A DNA stretch of 64,000 nt from Apostichopus japonicus (taxonomy: Eukaryota > Echinodermata > Holothuroidea > Aspidochirotida > Stichopodidae), in contig NC_092561.1 in NCBI RefSeq assembly GCF_037975245.1, positions 14,729,001-14,793,000 on the forward strand. The letters are read 5' to 3'. Made by a program: the position numbers and the translations under genes. This document shows, piece by piece, positions 10,301 to 24,654 of this stretch. The notes under the pieces are model-generated. The model saw nothing but the letters and a program-made list of their open reading frames with translations, had not been told where the DNA came from and did no database searches. Numbering within the stretch: the first letter of the stretch is position 1; the number at the start of each line of letters is the position of its first letter.

Positions 10301-13300
10301 TACAGGTGCCAGAAACAAGGCATCTTGCGGGATATCCGTATTAAAATATTGAACCCAATCAGCCCAATCAGCATCTTTTTAACCCAATCAGCATCCAATA
10401 TTTCACTATCTGCTACAGGTGATAGATAATTCAGGAAGTATGGCAGAGGGATAACCAGTGTTCGCTAGCAAGCCAATAGGCATAGGGGTTCCTTACATTT
10501 TTATGAGAACATTTATTACTTTTAGAGACAATGTATTCACAAGGTGTCACACTGCAAATTCTGGTAACCTCAAATTAGATTTGACCTCCGAAAAACAAGG
10601 TTTCTTAAACTTAACAAGGTCGATCCACATATACCAAGTATGAATTAATTTTAGACAACCATGTACTTTTGAAATACATCGTTTGTATTCCTGTCTGCGC
10701 GTGCTGTATACATGTAATATCCACTGCATTATTCGTGTTATGAATTTTGATATGAATCCTCTGGGACTTGTTTGGCTTTTCGTTACATTCTATATCATCA
10801 ATTTGACCAAGATTGAGGCATGACTTCGTCATTCATTCATTCATATATATATATATATAAATCTGATGCTGGCAAGAATTAAGCCGAATAGGTATTCGAT
10901 ATAAGGATTCCCCCTATAGTTTCCAACAAACAATATAGTTAACATGTGTCGACCTTGTTTGTTATTTTGTTTAGAGTTTGTTTCGTGCATTTGACTAGAA
11001 AAACCTATAGGATGTTCGATATATGCAGTGTACGTTATAAGAGTACTACACCGTTACAATTTGTGTATATTACAAAGGAAAACATCATGCGAAGTGCCTT
11101 TTCCTTGGTGATCAAGACAAAATTTCGGTTCCCTCTCAAACGCACGACTATCACGAAGGGTTTTGTACTTTCAAAGGTCATATATATCTCGTTGCATTAA
11201 TCATGTACGAACATGCACTACAGATGTAATAACGTCTATTTATTATTTGATTGCTGTTCATACCTTGAAATGAAACGTAATATCAAACTTTTATGATATG
11301 CTTGTCATCATGTTCAAGAAGAGGGATCAAGCACGCAATCAATTTATGAGAATAACCGAAATTAAAATAGACAATCTCCTCTTAAAAATGAAATAAACAA
11401 ATACCCAGATGATCTGATGATAAACTTAATTGCAGAGTTAAAATATTTTCCAATACTATCTTATAACCATGATATTCTGTCATTAATATCAGGTATTGAT
11501 TGTGACAAGACCGTTTGGTATAGAGCATTCGAAGAATTATGACTTTTAGAAATAACCATTTCCGTAGATAAAGATTAGGCATTTAATTGCATTATAACTT
11601 TCTTTCTCTAAAAAATGTCGTTTTTTCGTTTTATTAAAGATTGTTTGGACTGCTACCAAATGTCCATTAGTTTCGAACGAATATTTGAAATTATGATTTT
11701 TTCGAACATGTTTGAGATAAGGCAGCGATGAACGTCATAGTGACAAAGGGAGATTATTCGTTTAAAAACTTTATTAAGATCAACAGGTCTGTAGCGGGGG
11801 AAATGATTGCTGTTATTCCTTTCGATGGCGCCGTAACCTCAATGCTCTAAACATACAGATAGTATGCCCACATGACTAGGGAGCTGTAATCATAGTACAC
11901 TATTTATTGATTCAGTGTAATGGGACAACAAGTGAAGTGCAAATAGCCTTAACTTGAGGCTGTTGTCTTTGAAGCCATGTATTTTTAAAATTTGAGAGTA
12001 TAGAACTATGGAAGAAATTTGTGTTCTCGAATAAATAAGTTCCCTTCTGTTAAGAAGTAAAGAAAGAATTGCCGGTTTGAGTTTAAAACAAAATAGAAAA
12101 AAATAGTTTAAAAAAACACAACCTTTATAAATTATAGAATGTGCATAGAACGAAATACACAAAGGTTTCACTTTGATGGGACCTTTGGTGGTCTTGTGGT
12201 TTGCCCGTCAGATCATATAGGCTCATGTCCAACTGCCATTCGAAGGTTTGTCTCTCTTCTGAACTCTCTTCTACCGACTCTGAAAATAAGAACACAAATG
12301 CACCTCTCGTTATTATTGCATGTTAAAAATAGTTTTTCTCATACTTTACATGATTAACGTTGTATGCTAAATATGTCCCATGATCTTTCGAAATGAGTAT
12401 GGAATTATGAATATTATCTTCCTATTTAAAGTTTGGTTTTTTAATATAACATACATTAAGAAGACGACAAAGGGCATACTCAAAATATGTGTCTAAGTCA
12501 ATTTAGGTATTACATTTAGCCAGTGAAACTGTCTTTTGATCTGAGTCTTTAAGTCTCGAAGACATTCATTTTAAATGTGGGATTCGGAAATAATAAATCT
12601 AGAATTATAACATCATGAATTGGTTAAGCAAAAACATTTTAATAAATAATTCAGAGGTCTTTTAAGCAAATACACATATAATTTACACGTTAACAGAAAA
12701 AGCCATTTGAAACTTACTCCAAAAATTAAACAATCTGAATATGTGGTTGTGACGTCACATACTCACTATTTCCAGTCAGCCGAAATTAGCTCGAAGTCCC
12801 AAACCTGTAGATCAGATAAGCAAATGTGCTATCCAAAACTTACGAATCATTAACTTATTTCAACGAAATGTTGCTAGTATGGTAAATAGTGTACCTTGGA
12901 TTTAAAAGAGATCTGACGCGCACGTTAACGCAGAATTTCCCACAACACTGTAAATATGGCAGATGATTACAATATGATAACCATGTTCATATACCTGCTA
13001 ATGTTAAGAAGTATTTGAATGTTGGGTTAACAAATCAGATTAGCATATGATTGCCTGTAGCGTTGCTTTTTCCCCATTAATGTATTTATAATAAATATAT
13101 AAGCTTATGAGCTATTACTTTAAACATTCGTGTGTGATTATTGTGTTGGCTGTTAACATACAGAGGAACAGAACTCTTGAATGTGTGCTATACAGAACGA
13201 GGCTAAACACGTTGCTGCAAAGGTTTCCGCGTATTAGCTATCACAAGTTCATTTTTCACCGATTCCGAGCAGTCAAATGCTTAAAATTTTATCTCAAAGT

Positions 13301-15269
13301 ATGGTAACCGATTATATATAAAGACCATCATTTATGCCTACAGGTTGCATAGAATAACTTATTCATGACTAACAAGCCTAGCCCTTTGTCAAGTCTACGA
13401 ACTAGGTAGATTTCAAGCACGCAAAACTCTGGGTCCTTAACTTAATAAGAATTTCGTATTATCATTCTATTAAAATTAGTAGCTCTTTAACATTAACCCT
13501 ACCACTAACTTAGCCAAAATACCGTTCATTTTGCCTTAAATTATCACAACTTACAATCTGATATCCTATCCGTTCACTGGCTGCCTTCTTCTCTCCTGCA
13601 TGTGAGTTCAATTCATTACTGGTATGTATGCTACTATCACATGGAATTTTCCAACGCTGAAAGAATACACCGGAAATATCGGGTGGTGAAACAGCTGTCT
13701 AGTAATTGGCTAAATAGCCTCGCTCACGGGTCTACGCAGATAACGGAGTTTTATTTTGGCCTATTTAAAAACATGGACAAAACACAAAACTACGAGCTAG
13801 GCGAGCGTAAAGAAAGAGACGGGGACAAATTTAGAGGCCATTAGAGTTTGCTTAAGCCATTCACCCCGCTCATTCCGGAACAACAAAATAGAAATAACTT
13901 CAATAACAAATAACATTTTCGTTACAATAAAGTAAGAACATCGTAGATTTGGCCCACAAGTATTGCCTACATTCAAACTCACTGCTCTGTGGAATGAGTA
14001 AAATTAGTACATCTTAGATTAGTGAACATGGACACAAACTACATACAGTGCATCATATTAGGCCTACACCTATTGGCTCCATTCATACACAGTGTTCTGA
14101 GGTAGGATGACTTCGTACACCGTAGAGCTACAAGTGGTGGGTATATATAGGCTACAATGTTATGTGGGATGATTAACTGTTATAGAGTGAATCAGATTCA
14201 CTAAACACCGGTAAAAAACAATCCTAACAAGGAATCGTTTGCAATCAACTCTAAACAGTTTTCAGCTTTATAAGTAACTTCCCAATTTCGTTCAGCTATC
14301 TTGCGAAAAAGTCGAAACAGGTCACCTGACGATGATAGTTAACTTATTGTCATTCATATAAGAGGCCGTTAATACTGAACATTGTTTATGAAATGTTACA
14401 TTACCTTAAAATACATTTTACAGCGGAAAGCTGATTCCTATCAGATTTTACTGATTTAAAGTTACATTAAAGAAAGTGTTTTTAAATACAATTAGGAATA
14501 AACAATGACTTTTGTGGTAAAAATAAAGAATAATAAATAACTTTATCTTCAAGAAAGATCTTTATGACAGGAGAACACTTTTAATTAAGTTGTAACATCT
14601 TCGCCGTGGGGAAGACAGGCTTTTAAATTGAGTATAATTCCTGAAAGTAGCAAAGCCAATAAAAAGGACTGTTTTATAGTCATAAAGGGAGGACGATATT
14701 TTAATTTCATTTTTAAGTATTGATAATAAAATAACGAATACCATCCTTGATATCAATCGGACTGCAGTTATTAAAGTTCTGTCGAGGGCTATAAAAATCA
14801 ACATGTCACTCCTCAACTTGAGTAGGGAAAAATATTAACATTATTGGTCTAACCTTATATTAATAGTTTGCTTAAAGTATAAGTTATGTAAAAGCGTTTG
14901 TTCATCAAAGCTTTATTCTAACAAACAAGAAAATAAATTTAAAAAAAAATACATGTTAATGTCTCAAACCGTCATACTTTCGGGAACCCGAGTATAGCGG
15001 AAAAGGAAATTAGTAAAAAACGACATCTTTCTTACGATTGGTTCGATGTTTAGTTAATAAGTTTGCAACTTTAACGTTCAAGATGAACAAAGATAAAACA
15101 ATAACAGCTGCTAGATTTACTTTGAGGCGACTTAAGGTGCCTGTTTTCTGTATTATTTGAATACTACACACTATATATATTAGTTTTGAAATTCTGAAAA
15201 TGCTTAACTTGAAACGACTTAAAATTACTGGAAATGAGATGAAACAGCTGACAGTTATGTTAAGTTTAT
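10301..15269. other. Gene-free AT-rich stretch
   Basis: Many short frames, none longer than about 95 codons and none with recognisable domains or plausible splice context. A short (TA)n lies near 10844-10858. Nothing else is supported. Confidence 0.5.
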
Positions 15270-15600
15270 AGAAGTATATGAAATATTTGAAGTACAGGAA
15301 GTATTGAGAGTATTTGAAATATATTGATTGCATGAAGCATATGGAACATATGGATTATATGACTAGTATGAAGTATATTATAATATGGACTACAAATGAA
15401 GTATATGACGTGTATTGAATATCATATTTATTGACGTATATGAAATAAATCAATTGCATGAAGCATATGGAATATACTGATTATATGAATTAAAGGAAGT
15501 ATAGTAATATACGGAATACAGGTAGGAAATGAACTATATATGATGTGTATCATAATTATTGAAGTATATACAAATTTATGGATCACATGAAGCATATGTC
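15270..15600. repeat. Degenerate short tandem repeat (GAAGTATATG-like)
   Basis: The stretch is built of loosely repeated 9-12 bp words such as GAAGTATATGA, GAAGCATATGGA and GGATTATATGA. A longer direct repeat, ATTGCATGAAGCATATGGAA, occurs near 15328 and 15450. There is no reading frame of interest. Confidence 0.55.
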
Positions 15601-18589
15601 AAAATGTATCAACAATAACGAAGAAAGAATTCAAAGAATTCAAAGAAAAGGAAATTATGGATTTCGTCCACAAGGGTATTGGGTATGAGGAACGCTTGAC
15701 GTTACTCTTGAAAGCTGAAATACGTAACCGTGTTTCCATCCTACGCTAGCGTCTGATCAAGATAATAAGCGAGCACAGTTTCATCCCATGGCAACAACCT
15801 TATCACACTCTGAATCATATTCACATTAAAGTAAAGATACGTAACCCCAGGCTTGTTTACCTCTCGAATCACAATGTTGGAAGTTAAGTGTATTTAAGTC
15901 ACGTAAATGTAATCTTGAGGCCTTCTGCTAATGATCTCCTCCGCAGTCGTACAGCAGTCCTGCTACAAATGTCAGTCTGAAACATTGTTCGGGACTATTT
16001 TATAAATTTGACAAAGAAAACTGGCAGCTTAATACTGAACATACTGTCATAAATCATATAAAGAGTCATTTGTTTCAGAAAAGGGAACATTATGAAAGGA
16101 GTTGTTGCTACATCATATTAGACAACAGAGTACGTACCAAGGGGCCTTCCTGCATCATGCGTCATGGGTACTAAGTAATGGTTTAATTCATCTCCGACTG
16201 AATGTAAAAAAAAAAAATCCGGAATGTTACTTGACTGACTGTGGTGTTGGACCCCATCGCCGCCCTCAGTTTTGTACGCCACTGAACAACAAACGTCGAT
16301 AGGATAGGTTTATATTAATAACTTGTGAATTACAGAAGTTATTCCACAAGGCATTTTTTTGTGCTATGATTTTTTTCGATCTCCTGTTTAGGCGATGATA
16401 TCTTTTGTAATTGTAGTATGGTAGAGCGAGGACACTACATCAAGCTAATACAATCGCATGGAGATATTAACATCTCGATAATGGTTTTAATAGAGACATA
16501 TTGTAAGGATAATGACAATTATCGCCCAGTGACTGTCTAGACTAGATATGTAAAAAAAAAAAAAAAACGAAGTTCTTCAATGCCAGAGGCAAAGCGTTTA
16601 AGTTTTTAAAAGAAAATGAAGACGAAAAGTGTTTTGATTTTCCCGTTTACAGATTGAAGAGCAAGATTTGCATTTAACGTGACATAAACTGTCTGTACGG
16701 ATTACTTCATAAGTGATTCAGTGATATGAAAGCAGTATAATAACGACAAAAATTTGTGTTACTATTGGTAGAGGTCCATATAGGGTTTGTGAGATTGATA
16801 CAAAAGTGTTTAGCCGAAGCGCTCAAAGCAAAAGGGGCAAAACAACAAATGAAATGAAAACATTGCAAGAAAAACGATCAACCCCCTCCCCATGTAAGCA
16901 TTTGCTCATTACTGTAACATAATTCTTCTGTTGAATAAATGGATAATCGTATTTTTCTGTCTGTCTCTCGGAAATAGAGAAGTGTTTCACTGGAAGTTTC
17001 CGCAGTGTTCGCTAATCATCATATATTTAATATAAAGGAGGGTGGGAGGGGGGGGGGGGTGATAGGGAGATAGGAAGGTGTTTTAACAGCGTGCAATTTG
17101 TAATGTAACGGTCAGTTGCATTTTTTTTATCTCCAATGAATTTAATGAACGGAGTTATTCGATTAACAAACCGTTTACGCAGTATTATCTGTATTATAGT
17201 TTCTGTTGCTATTTTTGATAGACTATAGGCAGTAATATATGGTAACATACACAGTGAATGAAACTAATAACCCTGCTATAAGCAATCATTGCAAACCGTT
17301 GCAAACAATTGCAATGACAGATAAACCAAAATATTGTGAAAAGGATCAAAATCCTGATTCGAAGTAGTTCCGATTCCGTAGCGAGAAGGGCCATATAACA
17401 CGTTACCTGAGTAATGGAGCAAGTGCCAGATGGGAGTTAGATCATAGAAGAAAGATGAGAACAAGTGCCAGATGGGAGAAATGTTGCCCTCCCTGCATGC
17501 TGCACGTTGCAGTTGTCTTTGTTGCGTGACGGTGCAATATCTTCTAATAAACACATTATCTTTGATGCAAGCCATAACAAATTTGAGGTCATTTGCAGTC
17601 ATTGAAGTAAAACCAAATTGATGTCAATTATTTACAATTTCAAGTATCATAGAAAGTCCAAAAACAAAAACAGTCAATTCCAAGTGTTTCTGTTTTATCT
17701 TCATGAAGAATCGTGTGAAGTTTGAAGACGTTTTACTGAACGAAAGTCCATGTAAAGAAAGATATATTGGCACCTTGAACAAGGTTGTTCCCTATTTGAT
17801 GCCACATTGCTCTCCGCCCACTAGAATGCAACTCGAGATCAAAGTTAAACACCACATCGGCAAAATGGGACAATTTCATCACCCCAAAGTATAGGTTATA
17901 CGATGTGTGTCCCATGAGAATATTGACATGCGAGGTATGCTTGACGTATAAGTAAAAGTGTGCGTGGTTCAAGCGTAACATGCCCCGCAGTGTCATTTCA
18001 CGATATCAAAATTTGTTTTCAAAACATTACTGCAGGCCAAAAAAATAACTTGCACGAATTTACAGATACACGGCGTTCAAGAGCAGGGATAGAATCTTAG
18101 CTCATCCTTTTCGTTTATCAGTATTGGCGGATTAGAAGCTGTTAGTTTCTTACATGTCAAAATCAGCGTGCAATTATGACAATTTGTTGTGTTAGCGCAA
18201 AGACCAGATTTAATTATCGAAACAGATAGGCCTGAGCCCAAAGCTCCAAATCTAGGCGGCCCCAGGAATTCGTAGGCAGAAACAAAAGGGCGAAGATAGG
18301 ACGTGTAAACTGTTGGGATCCTAAATTTATGACAGCCTCATATTAACAAAAGCGTTTACAAATGAATCATGGAGAATACCATGATACGATTTTAATTATA
18401 GCACATATATGATGTTATCGTAATTGGTTCTTTTAAACGACATGACATACGTCATTTTATTCTTGTAACCTTTCACGGCTTCGCAAACCATTCAATTGTC
18501 ATAGTTTGTTCATATTAATTTGTTAATGATTATGATGATGTATGAAGCTCAACCTACTTTTCGCATCTTTTCGAGTGACTGTATACGTT
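15601..18589. other. Gene-free stretch
   Basis: No gene supported. A G-run cluster at 17040-17062 could form a quadruplex. TACGCCACTG at about 16277-16286 resembles a hAT end, but no partner end was found. All frames are short and unrecognised. Confidence 0.45.
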
Positions 18590-19166
18590 ATGACATGCTC
18601 TGTGCGATTTTCTATTGTTGTAGACCATGCAGGCGCAAGTTATATCAAGGTGTACAGCCCTGCAGTTGTGAAAGTTAAAGACTGCTGTTGCATTATGGGT
18701 TGAGCTTGCATTAATGTTGGATTATGAGAATCGAGTCATACTTGGTGATGTAAGCTACAAGTTCACAATGGATTCTGCTACATGGTCTGTGCGATTTTCT
18801 ATTGTTGTAGACCATGCAGGCGCAAGTTATATCAAGGTATACAGCCCTGCAGTTGTGAAAGTTTAATACTGCTGTTGCATTATGCTTTGAGCTTGCATTA
18901 ATGTTGGATTATCAGAATCGAGCCATCTTACTTGGTGATGTAAGCTACAAGTTACATGAAAATGGATTCTGCTACATGCTCTGTGCGATTTCTATTGTTG
19001 TAGACCATGCAGGCGCAAGTTATATCAAGGTGTACAGCCCTGCAGTTGTAAAAGTTTACGACTGCTGTTGCATTATGCGTTGAGCCTGCATTCATGTTGG
19101 ATTATGAGAATCGAGCCATACTTGGTGATGTAAGCAACATGTTTACATGAAAATGGATTCTGCTAC
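18590..19166 (+). repeat. About three tandem units of 188-194 bp
   Basis: CTCTGTGCGATTTTCTATTG or close variants occur at about 18598, 18786 and 18980, each followed by GTTGTAGACCATGCAGGCGC, TACAGCCCTGCAGTTGT, and GAATCGAG.CATACTTGGTG. The third unit is partial. The short frame across unit 3 (60 codons) simply follows the repeat. Confidence 0.85.
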
Positions 19167-21258
19167 TTACTAAAATCCTACCTGCAACGATTAAATCATT
19201 CACAAAATGTTTTCCAATGAAACGGTGAATACATTATATTTTGTCGGGCACAAAGGACTACTAGCATAAGGATTTGATCGTTCATTCGTAAAATTCAAAT
19301 AATTTTAACCACATAAATCTGTTAGTTATAGAATGATTTATATGATAAGTTGTAATAAATGGCTAAATTGGTCGGAATGTCCGTCACATGCAAAGGCAAA
19401 ATTCAGCTTTATTGGGAAAATATTGATTTGGCTTCCTATCTATACGTTCATGCATTTCCCAGTCTATGGGCATTTCCTCTTATATTTGCTTCCTCTCATT
19501 TGAGAAGGGCATGAGGGTGGTGGAGTGTGAAGAAGGTAACACCTGTTCGAGCCCCAGTTATTTCCCTCGGGGTCAGGCCCATATTAATGGATAAGATGCT
19601 CACCATTCCGTGTTGCAGACCGGAAGTTATTGCGTGACTAGGAAGGCCGGTAACAGGTTCTGTATAAGTCCAGCTTATTAAAAGGTCCTTTACATGATTA
19701 GTTACATTAACAAGTGCATTCTTGAAGATACATTTTCAAACCAAAATCGGTTTGGAACACATCCATTCTCGGTGAAACAGGAAAAACGATCTGCTAGACG
19801 TTTGGCTTTCTAAGTGATTGTGAATTACCATATGTTACTTGGGGCTGTTTACTGACACTTTAACCATCAGCTACAGCTTTTCTGTGACACTTTCGTCGGA
19901 TGATGGATCTCATTGTATTCTTTATTTACCTCTTTATTTGCATCGTCGGTGCGCAACGACCAAGTCATTTGAAGTACTTGTTCCCTCTTAAAATAACGAT
20001 TTGTTTTCATATAAAATTAGAAAGCATTTCTTCTAACGTCCGCTTTCCTTTTTTTCGCCGTCGTCTTTGGCAACTTCAACTGTCGTTTTCCTTTTTGAGG
20101 AGAATTGAATAAAATACATTTGTTCCTCTTATACTTGAAGGACTTTGACGATTTAACCAGTATCATGAAACTTTGGTTTTACGAAATATATAATTCAAAC
20201 ATCGTCGGATCAGAAAGGTGGGAACGTAATTCTTTTCGAAAATTTGTGCACACTAATATGGAGGCTAATATGTGTGACTTATTAATCGGCAGGAAGACAT
20301 TTATTACTCCATATCCTCTGGCAAAACTCTTACAAATGAAATCAGTCTCAAATTGTCATATGTCTACATCTTCGTTTTAGAGAAATCAGGCAGCCATAAA
20401 ACAAATGGAAATTTGAAATTGTGTCACAAAATAAGGCATTTGTGACAAAGAAAAGTTTAAATTTATATATTTTTCTCGTGAAAGTGAGTTGACTTGTAGT
20501 CCATTAGGGAAGCGTTATGCATCGTAGCAAATCACCTTGTCTTGAAATACTACACAATACAATTTATGAACTACACAAAGTATTTCCTAATATTTTAGAA
20601 ATCAAATATTACAATATGTTATCAAATTACTATCCCAAGGGTGCCCTTAGGGACTTCCTTCTTAAGGATTTATACTGTGGTTGACTTACACTGGCATTAT
20701 AAAAATATTCGTCAGGAGAACTGTCCAGATATCTCAAGGACTTGCCGTTATCATATATCCACAGGCCAAGAGTTCTCATCCTGTGATTGATAATTTAATA
20801 ATGCTTTTGCACAAAGTACTGAAATATCTCTTTCAAGGAGACTTTATTTTGAAACGGAAATATTACCAAGAATTGTTACTAAACATAAAAAACCCATAAC
20901 ACTACTGCCACAAAAAAAATAACATGCAGGCATAGTTTAGTCACTATTGTTAAGAAACCCAGCCGGAATCCGAATCGTTGTCCTCATTAGAAACTAAGTT
21001 AATGTTTCCTCTATAACCTAATTTTAAATTCGGGTTATAAACAGGTATGGATAAGGGTATCGTCAACATAAGAAGTCTTAGATATACATCACATTACATA
21101 ATGAAAAGCGAAATGACAGATTACTGAATAATTTCAAACACTGCAACAGTACAGCAAAATTTAATACTGAAACTAATTACACCAAATGTCCAAAATTAGT
21201 TGGCCCTAAGCATAGTAATGGTAATTTTACGCCAATTGGCAAATGTCGGTGAAGCGAG
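19167..21258. other. Gene-free stretch with a possible tRNA-like relic
   Basis: Around 19525-19580 the run CACCTGTTCGAGCCCC resembles a pol III B box, but no cloverleaf or A box accompanies it. Frames at 19900-20380 have no recognisable domain. Nothing else is supported. Confidence 0.4.
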
Positions 21259-22549
21259 TAAGGCTAGTGAACATACTTGTATTCTTGAAGGAATGACAGT
21301 AAGGCTATAGTGAGCATACTGGTATTCTTAAAGGAATGACAATTCGGCTAGTGAGCATACTTGTATTCTTAAAGGATGACAATAAGGCTAGTGAGCATAC
21401 TTGTATTCTTAAAAGATGACAATAAGGCTAGTGAGCATACTTGTACTCTTAAAGGAATGCCAATAAGGCTAGTGAGCATACTTGTACTCTTAAAGGAATG
21501 CCAATAAGGCTAGTGAGCATACTGGTATTCTTAAAGGAATGACAATTCGGCTAGTGAGCATACTTGTATTCTTAAAGGAATGACAATAAGGCTAGTGAGC
21601 ATACTTGTACTCTTAAAGGAATGCCAATAAGGCTAGTGAGCATACTTGTACTCTTAAAGGAATGCCAATAAGGCTAGTGAGCATACTTGTACTCTTAAAG
21701 GAATGACAATAAGGCTAGTGAGCATACTTGTGTTCTTAAAGGAATGACAATAAGGCTAGTGAGCATACTTGTACTATGAAAGGAATGCCAATAAGGCTAG
21801 TGAGCATACTTGTATTCTTAAAGGAATGACAATGAGGCTAGTGAGCATACTTGTACTCTTAAAGGAATGCCAATATGGCTAGTGAGCATACTTGTACTCT
21901 TAAAGGAATGCCAATAAGGCTAGTGAGCATACTTGTATTCTTGAAGGAATGACAATAAGGCTAGTGTGCATACTTGTATTCTTAAAGGAATGACAATAAG
22001 GCTAGTGAGCATACTTGTACTATGAAAGGAATGCCAATAAGGCTAGTGAGCATACTTGTATTCTTAAAGGAATGACAATGAGGCTAGTGAGCATACTTGT
22101 ACTCTTAAAGGAATGCCAATATGGCTAGTGAGCATACTTGTACTCTTAAAGGAATGCCAATAAGGCTAGTGAGCATACTTGTACTCTTAAAGGAATGCCA
22201 ATAAGGCTAGTGAACATACTTGTACTCTTAAAAGATGACAATAAGGCTAGTGAGCATACTTGTACTCTTAAAGGAATGCCAATAAGGCTAGTGAGCATAC
22301 TTGTATTCTTGAAGGAATGACAATAAGGCTAGTGAGCATACTTGTATTCTTGAAGGAATGACAATAAGGCTAGTGAGCCTACTTGTATTCTTGAAGGAAT
22401 GACAATAAGGCTAGTGAGCATACTTGTATTCTTAAAAGATGACAATAAGGCTAGTGAGCATACTTGTATTCTTAAAGGAATGACAATAAGGCTAGTGAGC
22501 ATACTTGTATTCTTAAAGGAATGAAAATTAGGGTCGTGAGCATACTTGT
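21259..22549 (+). repeat. 41-bp minisatellite, about 31 copies
   Basis: The unit AAGGCTAGTGAGCATACTTG followed by TA(T/C)TCTTAAAGGAATG(A/C)CAAT recurs head to tail. Some units are 39-40 bp because AAGGAATG is reduced to AAAGATG. Two variant sites (TATTC/TACTC and GACAAT/GCCAAT) are distributed in runs, showing local amplification. No frame stays open. Confidence 0.95.
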
Positions 22550-23678
22550 TTTGTTCTTTAATTTAAAAAAAAAAATCTTTTAAGAAATGATACGAAGTGA
22601 CTCAGTTCCTCAGATGCAACACGCAACTCCATTTAGGTAACTATAAGACTTTATGGTCTAAAATAACATATTTACCATACAAATTTGTCAAAGACATTAG
22701 TTTGTTATGTTGTTCCGTTATTTATATGAAGTTAAAAGAACATGATTGATTGAGTTATTTGAATTTTTGAAACAATCGATCAACATTAACATTTAGTCCT
22801 GCAATGAAAAATCGGCGTAATTTTCATGTTAGCCTTAAGGATGCATCCCACTGCTTAAATGTGTTTTTATTTCGAAACCGGGCTAGCTATAGAAATATTA
22901 CAAGTAATAATGGACATATGAACACCGAAAAAAACAACACCTAAAGTCGTATGTAAGACATTTCAACATGTATACTCAGCGTAATTAAAACACCATCGTA
23001 CACCATGTCTTAAACTTATTTGATAAATGACAGAAGTTCAAAAAGTATGAAAAATTGTGTTTTGTGCAGTTTTGAGATTTATTCAATATTCTAGCCACTT
23101 TTAAGGATCTACTCCATAACAAATATACTATACTTGTACATGCATTCGCAGTCTAATAGAATCCCTCAACTTAGCGAGGAAATATATATGTATATGTATA
23201 TATGTATATATATTTATGTTCTTTATGTATCAAAAAGCTAACATGCATTTTATTTGCTTCTATCTTCAAATCCTATACCGAACGTATATATACGTGACAT
23301 ATACGTGACAGATACGAAGGAATAACAAACACTTTGATATCCTCCTTAATGAAAACCGAGGTGACTTCTACTCTTGGATGTTGATCTCGACGGGGGAGAG
23401 AACTTCAAAACGGAGCATATCGTGGGGGAGGCGAGCAGATAATATTAAAACTGACAGTTAATAATCTATGTGTAAAACTAAGTTGGCCTGACGTTTCTAT
23501 CCTAGCAGGATCTTCTTCAAAGGCTAAATGGCAAGTAACAGTAACAGAAGTGACAAAAACACGCACAGAATTCAGACAAGTTAATGAGCATGGTGAACAC
23601 AAAGAGAAAGACGTAAGGGGATTTGTAGACAAGGGATTGAGAGAAGAAAGAAAGAAACCAACAGGGGAAGAGGAGAGG
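22550..23678. other. Gene-free stretch
   Basis: AT-rich, with a short TATATG microsatellite near 23185-23215. No gene, RNA or repeat family recognised. Confidence 0.5.
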
Positions 23679-23839
23679 TACACTCAAAAAAATGAAGTGT
23701 TGAATTTGAATCGTAAAGTGTTGAATTTAACACCCCACCCTGTCTGGATTAGGGACAACACCCACCGGGTTAAATTAACATTTCAGAAGTGTAACATAAT
23801 ATAACACTTTGCGAGTGTTGCCTTAACAACACCCAAACA

Positions 23840-24225
23840 AGTGTCAAAATAACACTTCCTGGTGTTGAAGGTACACTACAGGGAGTAAAATTAACACCAT
23901 AAAGTCTTCATTTGTTAGAACTCCTGGGTGTCAACATGACCCTTCAAGGAGTAAAATTAACACAATAAAGTGTTCATTTGTTAAAACTTCTGGGTGTCAA
24001 CATGACACTTCAGGAAGTAAAATTAACACCATAAAGTGTTCATTTGTTAGCACTTCTGTGTGTCAAAATTGCACTTCAGGGAGTGTAATTAACACTCTAG
24101 TGCTCATTTTTTGGCCTTCTGGGTGTCAAAGTTCTGCTTCAGTGAGTAGAATTACCACCATATAGTGTTCATTTGTCATCTGTGTCAAGATGATACTTAA
24201 TGGACTCTCAACACACAATAGTGCT
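23840..24225 (+). repeat. 65-bp imperfect tandem repeat near the element's left end
   Basis: GGGAGTAAAATTAACACCAT and variants recur near 23882, 23948, 24013, 24080 and 24143, each linked to AGTGTTCATTTGTTA and CTGGGTGTCAACATGACACT. Each unit contains GTGT and ACAC words in both orientations, similar to the terminal repeats of the surrounding element. Confidence 0.8.
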
Positions 24226-24654
24226 CTCTCGTTTATACTTCTGGATGTATATTTAACTGCTGGTTTGTAAAGTTTTACATGTTTATTATGTAACGCAAAT
24301 ACAATACTGTTATGTAAAATTTTGCCAGAAAAGTTTACATCGCACCCCTTTAGTAAATATTCTATACTGGTTTCAGGTTAATTATTACCTAGTAATTAGG
24401 TAAACAATACGGATGCATGTTTGAATCGCTCACAGCAGAAAGGTACATTTAAGAGAGAGCAAAAAGCAATGACAACACAAACAATTCAGAATGTGCGACT
24501 TTCAGCAATTAAACACCCTACTTCTTTCCTATTCCAGAGGTCCATTTATTATATCCCATTAAATGTAAAATGAACAATTTAGGCTATAAAAGTATTGTCT
24601 TGTGGAATTAAGTCAACTTAAAAGTGCCAACATTTTCAATTGCTACAGTGCAGT

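Noticed and set aside
16277-16286. TACGCCACTG as a hAT terminus
   Set aside because: No inverted partner or flanking duplication could be found within several kilobases.
21259-22549. CRISPR-like array
   Set aside because: Units are contiguous 41-bp tandem repeats without unique spacers, and the context is eukaryotic.
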